DNA from: Pseudomonadota bacterium
Lineage (GTDB): Bacteria; Pseudomonadota; Gammaproteobacteria; Arenicellales; Poriferihabitantaceae
Reading direction: 5' to 3'
DNA: 17,852 bases
Assembly: GCA_024226105.1 (NCBI GenBank)
Contig: JAAELZ010000844.1
Span: forward strand, 1-17,852
The position numbers and the translations under genes are program-made. Numbering within the stretch: the first letter of the stretch is position 1; each line of letters opens with the position of its first letter. This document shows positions 6,920 to 12,530 of the stretch, in pieces. A model generated the notes under the pieces. That model searched no databases and was not told the origin of the DNA. It saw nothing but the letters and a program-made list of their open reading frames with translations.

Positions 6920-7493
6920 AGCGAAACCAATGAAAGCATTCTTCTCAAATATTGACTGGCGCCTGTTTCTGGTCGCCCCGCTTGCCGCTGCGATTATTGC
7001 CCTTGTCTTTGCGCCCGAAAGAGACATCATGCTGATCAAGGGTATACCGGAATTTATGGCCCTGGTGCTGACGGGGGCCGCTGTTGCGGTTAGTGGCTTT
7101 CGCCTCAAGGTCGAAGATAACCCCCTGATGCCACTTTTGTTTGCTTTTTGCCTGGCCTTTTTTAGCCGCGAAATTCATTTCGCAGGAACGTCTACCGGAG
7201 TATATATCGCCGTTGTACTGATTGCGTTGTGGGCCTGGTGCTGGCGGGAACGGTTGGTCAACCCGGTTAATACCGGTCGCTTCAAATCCTGGTTATTTGC
7301 TGCGGGCTGGGCTTATTTGCTGGCGTTGCTGGTACAACGTCGATTTTTCAAGCACGTATTTCCAGACTCCCTGCTGGCCTGGGAAGGACATATTCACGTG
7401 CCGATGGAGGAGTGGATGGAGGTGGTTGCGCATGCCCTGTTACTGGTGACAGTGTTTAGCGGCTTTAGCGGGTCACTCAGGAAGCGGGCTTAA
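6912..7493 (+). CDS. Uncharacterised multi-pass membrane protein
   Basis: A 193-aa protein that I do not recognise. About six hydrophobic helices are visible at 17-34, 45-62, 71-86, 96-111, 126-142 and 168-186. Polar residues that may matter are Glu87 and His89 (SREIHF) and a dense His/Glu cluster before and within the last helix (H160, H162, E166, E167, E170, H174 in HIHVPMEEWMEVVAH), suggestive of a metal or cofactor site. The ATG at 6912 overlaps the hisC stop by 8 nt, which suggests translational coupling. ATG 6930 is an alternative start, and neither has a well-spaced Shine-Dalgarno. Codon use looks like that of its neighbours. I assign no function. Confidence 0.75.
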   Translation: MVKAKPMKAFFSNIDWRLFLVAPLAAAIIALVFAPERDIMLIKGIPEFMALVLTGAAVAVSGFRLKVEDNPLMPLLFAFCLAFFSREIHFAGTSTGVYIAVVLIALWAWCWRERLVNPVNTGRFKSWLFAAGWAYLLALLVQRRFFKHVFPDSLLAWEGHIHVPMEEWMEVVAHALLLVTVFSGFSGSLRKRA

Positions 7494-7502
7494 TCAAGCC
7501 CG
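7485..7502 (+). terminator. Hairpin at the 3' end of the hisC transcript (possible terminator)
   Basis: cgggctt (7485-7491) and aagcccg (7496-7502) form a perfect 7-bp stem with a 4-nt loop that includes the stop codon of the membrane protein. The following bases (gttacatatttat) are not a proper T-tract, so termination would be weak or factor-assisted. The rest of the gap to 7704 holds no gene or clear signal that I can see. Confidence 0.4.
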
Positions 7503-7704
7503 GTTACATATTTATCCGAATATCAAGTTTGGACTAAAATGCAGAGAGTACAGTCCGATCAATGGGGCCCAGCTCAGGTTTTATTTTCGCTTATTTGTAA
7601 AAACTGGAACCTAATATGACGGTTTAAAATTCTTGTTTCATTTCGGTCGGGTAACGGCTGGTATATACGGTGAGTTCAACTGCTCAGTTTTAACTTTTTG
7701 TCGA

Positions 7705-8124
7705 TCAGTAATCTGGGTTTTCCGGTGCATGAAGCAGTGTGCCTTCATATTTTGGAAGATCATCATTCATGATTAACCAGGGAAGCCTGCTTTGGTAGTT
7801 AACGTGGAAAGTTGGCTTGAAATTCTCAGGGCGTTCTAACGAAGCCGCATAGAGGTGCATACCTCCCTCGTAGTGATCTGCTTCAAAACCCAGAGGCGAG
7901 CCACAGTTTTCGCAGAAGTGCCTATAGACGCCTTTTGAACTGGCAATGGTCTTCGGCATCAATCCTGACCATTTGAAGTTTCTAGACGGCACGCCGAGCC
8001 ATGCGACCAATGGGGCAGCACAGTTTCGGCGGCAATCGTCGCAATGGCAGTAGCACGCCCAGGTGACTTCGCCTTCGAATTCCCAGGTAGTTTTTTTGCA
8101 TAAACAATACCCTCGTGTTGTCAT
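7705..8124 (-). CDS. GFA (CENP-V/glutathione-dependent formaldehyde-activating-like) zinc-binding protein
   Basis: A 139-aa single-domain protein of the GFA/CENP-V fold. Zinc ligands are visible as CLC (Cys7, Cys9), CHCDDC (Cys26, Cys28, Cys31) and FCENCG (Cys71, Cys74), in the normal order and spacing. Family members include S-hydroxymethylglutathione synthase, but most are of unknown function. Formaldehyde chemistry is not supported here, as no formaldehyde dehydrogenase is adjacent. The ATG at 8124 has a Shine-Dalgarno (AAGAG about 6 nt upstream). It is convergent with the hisC pair and monocistronic. Confidence 0.88.
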   Translation of the reverse strand: MTTRGYCLCKKTTWEFEGEVTWACYCHCDDCRRNCAAPLVAWLGVPSRNFKWSGLMPKTIASSKGVYRHFCENCGSPLGFEADHYEGGMHLYAASLERPENFKPTFHVNYQSRLPWLIMNDDLPKYEGTLLHAPENPDY

Positions 8125-8242
8125 CGCATCTCTTCACTCTCAATCTAACTACAAGAATCAAAATACTATGATACCCATGGGAACGGGATAATTACTGATA
8201 ACGACGGTTATTGTCGTAAAAAGATCGTTGTGGGGCACCTCT

Positions 8243-8263
8243 ATGACCGCTATGGGCGGTCAT
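8243..8263. repeat. Palindrome 1 (8-bp stem, 5-nt loop)
   Basis: atgaccgc (8243-8250) pairs perfectly with gcggtcat (8256-8263). No T-tract follows on either strand, so it does not look like a terminator. It shares ATGACC/GGTCATTC with palindrome 2 some 40 bp downstream, which suggests both come from one repeat family. Confidence 0.6.
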
Positions 8264-8287
8264 TCGGACTGATTTTCGGGTTATCAA

Positions 8288-8323
8288 GGTTGAATGACCA
8301 CCGCAAATAGTGGTCATTCAACC
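8288..8323. repeat. Palindrome 2 (perfect 14-bp stem, 8-nt loop)
   Basis: ggttgaatgaccac (8288-8301) and its exact complement at 8310-8323 flank the loop cgcaaata. The transposase remnant begins within about 10 bp of its right arm. Neither side has a T-tract. A dispersed palindromic repeat, or a terminal structure left by a mobile element, is the likely explanation; this is inference. Confidence 0.7.
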
Positions 8324-8330
8324 AACAGTA

Positions 8331-8450
8331 TCATTGACGGGGAACAAAGCACGAGTAGAGATGGGTGTTGAAGAGCTGGAAGTCGTGGTGGGCCGTGGCT
8401 ACTATAAAGGTGAGCAGATCAAAGCGAACGAAGATAACGGGTTAAAGGTT
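8331..8450 (+). pseudogene. Decayed fragment of an IS1182-like DDE transposase
   Basis: About 40 codons in one frame read through GVEELEVVVGRGYYKGEQIK and a following NEDNG. IS1182-family transposases carry a very similar stretch around the catalytic Asp, of the form GVEELEVVADRGYYKGEEI..CE..GI. Here the Asp of DRGY is Gly (codon 8391-8393), and the preceding Ala is Val. Similarity starts abruptly next to palindrome 2 and stops after about 8450, with no start codon, no N-terminal domain and no downstream VPKP-type segment. A 63-codon frame beginning with GTG at 8310 spans it but is a chance extension. The family match is from memory of the motif and was not searched. Confidence 0.6.
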
Positions 8451-8485
8451 TTACAGTTTATTCACTCTATAAATATTAGCCAATT

Positions 8486-8513
8486 TTGCTTGCGAATTTA
8501 GTGACATTAGAAT
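8486..8513 (+). promoter_or_regulatory. Candidate sigma70 promoter of rnpB
   Basis: TTGCTT (8486-8491) and TAGAAT (8508-8513, 5 of 6 matches to the -10) are separated by 16 bp. They predict a start about 8520, close to the 5' end of RNase P RNA deduced from its P1 helix. The -10 lies inside a perfect 7-bp dyad (8503-8509 with 8513-8519). Confidence 0.55.
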
Positions 8514-8524
8514 AATGTCGCGCT

Positions 8525-8876
8525 TAAGTTGATCGGGCGATCGCGGTGGCGATTTGCGGCATCGAGGAAAGTCCGGGCTCCACAGGGTAAAGTGCCAGAT
8601 AACGTCTGGGCGGCGTGAGCCGATGGCCAGTGCCACAGAAAATATACCGCCTGCCGCTTTTAAGTGGTGAGGTAAGGGTGAAATGGTGCGGTAAGAGCGC
8701 ACCGCGCGATTGGTAACAATCGTGGCAGGGTAAACCCCACTCGGAGCAAGACCAAATAGGAAACCATCAGGCGCGACCCGCGTTGGTTTCGGGTAGGTTG
8801 CTTGAGGTATTTGGCAACAAATAACCCAGATGAATGATCGTCCTAGACAGAACCCGGCTTACAGATCAACTTACTT
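8525..8876 (+). ncRNA. rnpB: RNase P RNA, bacterial class A
   Basis: Catalytic RNA of RNase P, which matures tRNA 5' ends. Conserved elements appear in order: GAGGAAAGTCCGGGC with TCCACAGGG (about 8564-8586), GTGCCAG with an ACAGAAA-type junction, GGTAAGGGTGAAA and GTGCGGTAAGAGCGCACCG (the P10-P12 region), GGTAAACCCCACTCGGAGCAAG with ACCAAATAG, and TGAATGATCGTCCTAGACAG with AACCCGGCTTA at the 3' end. The P1 helix is a perfect 10 bp (8525-8534 with 8864-8873), and P2 forms between about 8535-8542 and 8837-8843. These helices fix the ends to within a few bases. The length, about 350 nt, is normal. Confidence 0.95.
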
Positions 8877-8886
8877 TATTTTCTTC

Positions 8887-8926
8887 TTAAATCAGTTTAG
8901 ATGAAGCCTTTATCTTGCTGATTTAA
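8887..8926. repeat. AT-rich inverted repeat downstream of rnpB
   Basis: ttaaatcag (8887-8895) pairs perfectly with ctgatttaa (8918-8926), and inner agat/atct pairing can lengthen the stem. A pyrimidine-rich run (actttattttcttctt) precedes it, but no T-tract follows. It may be part of the rnpB 3' processing or termination region. A canonical Rho-independent terminator is not visible. Confidence 0.4.
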
Positions 8927-8984
8927 AACATAAGAAAACACGTTAAGCTTTCCTCTTAAAGCGCGTGTATCTCCTTGAAAAATC

Positions 8985-9013
8985 TTGACTTATTCTCGGG
9001 CACGACCTATATT
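8985..9013 (+). promoter_or_regulatory. Sigma70 promoter of the dcw operon (Pmra)
   Basis: TTGACT (8985-8990, 5 of 6) and TATATT (9008-9013, 5 of 6) have the ideal 17-bp spacing. The predicted start is about 9020, giving a leader of about 45 nt before mraZ. It is the only clear promoter upstream of the cluster, and all downstream genes overlap. Confidence 0.8.
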
Positions 9014-9018
9014 CTCCT

Positions 9019-9035
9019 TGGGTGGTAAAAAGTGC
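9019..9035 (+). promoter_or_regulatory. Candidate MraZ-binding boxes
   Basis: GTGG (9022-9025, within TGGGTGGT) and GTGC (9032-9035, within AAAAAGTGC) are direct repeats 10 bp apart at the predicted transcription start. MraZ proteins are known to bind 10-bp-phased TGGG/GTG-type direct repeats upstream of their own operon and repress it. Only two boxes are evident, so this is a plausible but weak autoregulatory operator. Confidence 0.45.
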
Positions 9036-9065
9036 ATATTTTAGGAGTATTTAGGGTTTTTCAAC

Positions 9066-9524
9066 ATGTATCGTGGTGCTAATCAACTTAAAGTGGATGG
9101 AAAGGGCAGAATGGCCCTGCCGACCCGCTATCGTGAAGAGTTGGCTGAGCGTTGCAATGGCTCCATGGTGGTGACGGTTAACGCGACTGCCGATAACTGC
9201 CTGTGGCTGTACCCTATGGATGTATGGGAGCAGGTTGAGAAACAGGTTAACAAGTTATCAAGCATGAAGTCCGAGCACGTCAAATTTAAGCGGTTTTTTG
9301 TGGGTTACGCGGCGGATGTTGAAATGGATAAAACCGGACGTATATTGCTGCCGCCTGCGCTGCGGGAATTTGCGCAAATCGACAAACAGATTCATTTCGT
9401 TGGCCAGGGCAATAAATTTGAAATTTGGAACTCCAGTGACTGGGAGGCTGATTGCAACGAGTGGTTGATGGAGTCCGCGAAAGATATTGTACCCACGCCG
9501 GACATGGAGGAGCTTCAGTTGTGA
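9066..9524 (+). CDS. mraZ: MraZ, transcriptional regulator of the dcw cluster
   Basis: A 152-aa protein with two AbrB-like (SpoVT/MraZ) half-domains. Each carries the DxxxR signature: DGKGRMALPTRYR (Asp11-Arg15) and DKTGRILLPPALR (Asp88-Arg92). MraZ forms ring-shaped oligomers that bind direct repeats in its own promoter and repress the cluster, opposing RsmH in E. coli. The length is normal. The ATG at 9066 follows a poor Shine-Dalgarno: AGGG about 10 nt upstream, with a better AGGAG 18 nt away, too far to be ideal, so initiation may be modest. The stop TGA overlaps the GTG start of rsmH. Confidence 0.97.
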   Translation: MYRGANQLKVDGKGRMALPTRYREELAERCNGSMVVTVNATADNCLWLYPMDVWEQVEKQVNKLSSMKSEHVKFKRFFVGYAADVEMDKTGRILLPPALREFAQIDKQIHFVGQGNKFEIWNSSDWEADCNEWLMESAKDIVPTPDMEELQL

Positions 9525-10459
9525 TCTCCGGGGCAGCGCACCAATCTGTGTTGCTCCCTGAAGCTGTCGATGCGCTGCACATGCGGCCCGACGGCTTTTA
9601 TGTGGACGGCACCTTTGGCCGGGGCGGTCATGCCGGTCTGATGCTTGGAAGGCTTAATGAGCAGGGCCGTTTGATGGTCATGGATCGGGATCCCGATGCG
9701 ATTGCGGCAGCCATGAAGTTGATGGGAGATGATCAGAGGGTGACGATTGTGCATGCGCCCTTTTCCAGTCTGGGTGAGAAATTGAAGGATCTGGGTTATA
9801 TGGGGAAAGTAGATGGCATCCTGTTTGATTTTGGTGTTTCCTCGCCGCAGCTTGATACCGCCGAACGCGGCTTTTCGTTTCAGCGCGATGGTGCGCTGGA
9901 TATGCGCATGGACACCACCCGGGGTCAAACAGCGGCACAATGGCTCGCCGCGGTGGGTTATTCAGATCTGGTCAGGGTGTTGAGGGTATACGGCGAAGAG
10001 CGGTTTGCGAAACGTATTGCCAATGCAGTAATCGAAGCCCGTGAAGAAACTCCGATCGAAACTACCGCGCAACTGTCCAGCTTGATTTCGGATGCTATCC
10101 CGGTGCACGAACGCGAAAAGCATCCGGCAACACGATCATTTCAGGCTATTCGTATTGCTATCAATGAAGAGTTGCAGGAGATTAGCACGATGTTGCCTGA
10201 TGCGCTGGATGCACTTGCCGTAGGCGGGCGTCTGGTGGTGATCAGTTTTCATTCGCTTGAGGATCGACCGGTCAAGCGCCTGCTGCAAAAAGAAGCGAAA
10301 GGTGATGATTTTCCGCCGGATTTGCCAATACGTGCCGATCAAATCAAACCGCGCATCAGACTTGTCGGGAAACCCGTGCGTGCCGGGGCAGGTGAGCTGG
10401 AAACAAATCGCCGCGCCAGAAGCGCAATCATGCGGGTAGCGGAAAAGGTGCGGGCATGA
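9521..10459 (+). CDS. rsmH: 16S rRNA (cytosine1402-N4)-methyltransferase RsmH
   Basis: A 312-aa SAM-dependent methyltransferase (MraW family; the E. coli protein is 313 aa). Motifs are HQSVLLPEAV at 7-16, the SAM loop VDGTFGRGGHAGLML at 28-42, DRDPDA at 55-60, FDFGVSSPQLD at 102-112, RGFSF, DGALDMRMD, then RSFQAIRIAINEEL and VVISFHSLEDRPVKR towards the C-terminus. The frame is open upstream to 9452 within mraZ. I chose GTG 9521 because GGAGGAG (9506-9512) sits 8 nt before it, MISGAAHQSVLLPE matches the usual N-terminus, and it overlaps the mraZ stop as GTGA. With RsmI it completes the m4Cm modification of C1402. Confidence 0.97.
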   Translation: MISGAAHQSVLLPEAVDALHMRPDGFYVDGTFGRGGHAGLMLGRLNEQGRLMVMDRDPDAIAAAMKLMGDDQRVTIVHAPFSSLGEKLKDLGYMGKVDGILFDFGVSSPQLDTAERGFSFQRDGALDMRMDTTRGQTAAQWLAAVGYSDLVRVLRVYGEERFAKRIANAVIEAREETPIETTAQLSSLISDAIPVHEREKHPATRSFQAIRIAINEELQEISTMLPDALDALAVGGRLVVISFHSLEDRPVKRLLQKEAKGDDFPPDLPIRADQIKPRIRLVGKPVRAGAGELETNRRARSAIMRVAEKVRA

Positions 10460-10776
10460 AAAAGATCAGTTCGCAAGCTGTCTTTTGTGCCGTGTTAGTG
10501 CTGATAGTGGTCGGTAGCGCACTGACACTGGTCTCGGTACGTCAGCTCAATCGCCTGGCTTTTTACGATTTACAGAAACTCGAACGTGAGCGTGATGGCC
10601 TGTCGATCGAGTGGCGGCAGTTGATGGCGGAGTTTTCTACCTGGCGGCTTGAGCACAATATTGAAAATGAAGTGCGTGGTGAGCACAAAATGGAGCCCCC
10701 GGGGAGCAGCCAGATTCAGATCATTCATCTGGCGGCTGGTAAGAGCAAGAACGCTACAGGTGGAACTCTGCGATGA
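10456..10776 (+). CDS. ftsL: Cell division protein FtsL
   Basis: A 106-aa bitopic inner-membrane protein: a short cytoplasmic N-terminus (MKKISSQ), a single transmembrane helix at about 8-27, and a periplasmic coiled-coil segment at about 33-75 (LNRLAFYDLQKLERERDGLS and on). The sequence is poorly conserved in the family. Assignment rests on this topology, the size and the position between rsmH and ftsI. FtsL forms the FtsQLB complex, which activates septal synthesis by FtsWI. The start ATG overlaps the rsmH stop and its own stop overlaps the ftsI start, both as ATGA. Confidence 0.93.
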   Translation: MKKISSQAVFCAVLVLIVVGSALTLVSVRQLNRLAFYDLQKLERERDGLSIEWRQLMAEFSTWRLEHNIENEVRGEHKMEPPGSSQIQIIHLAAGKSKNATGGTLR

Positions 10777-12530
10777 GGCGTCAGCGGGAGCAGCATATTC
10801 AACGAACTTTATTTCGGCAGCGCTTGTTGCTGGGTTTGGTGTGTGCCGGTTTTGCCGTGTTGGCAGTCAAGTTAGTGAGCATTCAGCTTTACGGGCATGA
10901 TCGTCTGGTTGCTGAGGCGAATGCACGTCATATTCGGTCCGTTATACAGCAACCGGTGCGCGGGCCAATCTATGATCGAAACGAGCGCCTGCTCGCCGTG
11001 AGTACGCCGGTGGATACGGTGTGGGCAGAGGCACGAAGCTTTTGCCCTGCAACTCAGCAGTGGGGTGACATGTTGCGCTTGCTCAAACTTGATAAGTCGG
11101 GATTGAATAAAGCGTGCGCAAAGCGACAGGCAGGTAACTATAAAAATAGCTTCATGTACGTCAAGCGCCAGATTTCGCCATTGTTGGGCGAGCGGGTTAA
11201 GGCATTGGAGGTTCCGGGTATACGCCTGCAACGTGAATACAAGCGTTTTTATCCACCTGGTCCGGCGGTGGGTCATCTAATCGGATTTACTGATATTGAT
11301 GGTAATGGGCAGGAAGGCATCGAAAAAGCATATAACCAGGGCTTGCAGGGTGTAAAAGGCCGGCAAATTGTGCATCGTGATAGTAAAGGAAGGTTTGTTG
11401 AGTTTGTCGAGCAGGTTGAGGCGGTAGAAAATGGCGCGCCTTTGAGGTTAAGCATTGATAGCCGTTTGCAGTATCTTGCGAGCGGATATCTGGAACAGGC
11501 GGTGCGTAAACATAAAGCCCGTGGCGGTAGCGCGGTAATGGTATATGCGCCCACCGGCGAGATTCTGGTGATGGTTGATTCACCTCAATTTAATCCAAAT
11601 GATCGACGAACCTACGACCCCGATCATTTCAGAAACCGTGCGGTGACAGATGTGCAGGAACCGGGCTCGACAATTAAACCTTTTACCATTGCAACGGCGA
11701 TTGAATCGGGCCAGTTCACGGCTGAATCAACAATTGATACGGGCGAAGTACCTTTTCGTGTGCCGGGAGGGCGAATTTCGGATACGCACCCGAACGGGGT
11801 ATTGAGCCTGGAAAATATTGTCGTTAAATCGAGCAATATCGGGGCGGCAAAGTTGTTGATGGAAATGCCGTACGAAGGTTTTTATGCGACCCTGGACAAG
11901 GCTGGTTTCGGGCAAAAAGTAAATGCCGTACCCGCCGAAGTAAGAGGGGTGCTACCAAAGAGAACGCGCCTGATTGATCGCCTGACACAATCTTATGGTT
12001 ATGGCCTGAATGCAACACCATTGCAAATTGCACGCGCCTATACGGTGTTCGCAAATAAAGGCCAACTCAAACCACTGACCATCACCCGACAGGCACAAAA
12101 CCATGAACCTGAAGGCAGGCGCGTGTTTAGTGAACAGACCACTGCGCAGGTTCTAAAAATGCTTGAAAGAGTAGCCAGCCCGGAAGGGACAGCTCGTCGG
12201 GCACGCGTAGAGCGCTACCGTGTCGGGGGGAAAACCGGTACGTCGCGGCGCAATTCAGGTAATGGTTATGAGCAGGGGCATTACGTGTCCTGGTTTGTGG
12301 GTATGGCCCCCATGAGCGACCCACGCTTCGTGATGGCGGTAATGGTTGATGATCCAGATCCTGAAGCAGGTGGATACTACGGTGGCACTATTGCCGGCCC
12401 GGTGTTTTCAAAAACCATGCGCGATACCATGCGCCTGTATAACGTCACCCCCGACAATCTGGATGTGAATGACAGCGAACCGAAAAAAGTAGTGCTTGCC
12501 CGGAAGGCGGAATCAGGGGGGCAAATATGA
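10773..12530 (+). CDS. ftsI: Peptidoglycan D,D-transpeptidase FtsI (PBP3)
   Basis: A 585-aa class B penicillin-binding protein that crosslinks septal peptidoglycan with its partner FtsW. It has a short cytoplasmic N-terminus and a transmembrane helix at about 18-36, followed by the pedestal domain beginning with PVRGPIYDRN (61-70). The transpeptidase motifs are all intact: SxxK as Ser299-Thr-Ile-Lys302, SxN as Ser353-Ser-Asn355, and KTGT at 487-490. The length is close to that of E. coli PBP3 (588). The start overlaps ftsL and the stop overlaps murE as ATGA. Catalytic serine and lysine are present, so the protein should be active and a target of beta-lactams. Confidence 0.97.
   Translation: MRRQREQHIQRTLFRQRLLLGLVCAGFAVLAVKLVSIQLYGHDRLVAEANARHIRSVIQQPVRGPIYDRNERLLAVSTPVDTVWAEARSFCPATQQWGDMLRLLKLDKSGLNKACAKRQAGNYKNSFMYVKRQISPLLGERVKALEVPGIRLQREYKRFYPPGPAVGHLIGFTDIDGNGQEGIEKAYNQGLQGVKGRQIVHRDSKGRFVEFVEQVEAVENGAPLRLSIDSRLQYLASGYLEQAVRKHKARGGSAVMVYAPTGEILVMVDSPQFNPNDRRTYDPDHFRNRAVTDVQEPGSTIKPFTIATAIESGQFTAESTIDTGEVPFRVPGGRISDTHPNGVLSLENIVVKSSNIGAAKLLMEMPYEGFYATLDKAGFGQKVNAVPAEVRGVLPKRTRLIDRLTQSYGYGLNATPLQIARAYTVFANKGQLKPLTITRQAQNHEPEGRRVFSEQTTAQVLKMLERVASPEGTARRARVERYRVGGKTGTSRRNSGNGYEQGHYVSWFVGMAPMSDPRFVMAVMVDDPDPEAGGYYGGTIAGPVFSKTMRDTMRLYNVTPDNLDVNDSEPKKVVLARKAESGGQI

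Larger units (their letters stand above)
8125..8524. other. 400-bp intergenic region: palindromes, transposase relic, rnpB promoter
   Basis: No intact gene lies between the GFA gene and rnpB. From left to right it holds the upstream region of the GFA gene, a small dyad at 8198-8211 (ataac-gacg-gttat), two strong palindromes, a decayed transposase fragment and the rnpB promoter. These are listed separately. It looks like a region that has collected mobile-element debris. Confidence 0.7.

Noticed and set aside
8161..8310. A short frame with a calcium-loop-like string (DTHGNGIITDNDG)
   Set aside because: No in-frame start was found where expected, no RBS is visible, and the frame ends at a TAG in the palindrome loop. 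The similarity to an EF-hand loop is too short and is probably chance.
8310..8501. 63-codon plus-strand frame as a functional small protein
   Set aside because: It begins with GTG inside a palindrome arm, lacks an RBS, and only its middle resembles a transposase fragment with a lost catalytic residue. Annotated as a pseudogene instead.
8887..8926. Rho-independent terminator after rnpB
   Set aside because: The stem is AT-rich, the loop is long and no T-tract follows on either strand. Kept only as an inverted repeat.
9452..9520. Longer N-terminus for RsmH beginning inside mraZ
   Set aside because: The extra 23 residues are out-of-frame mraZ sequence. A strong Shine-Dalgarno precedes GTG 9521, which also gives the family-typical N-terminus.
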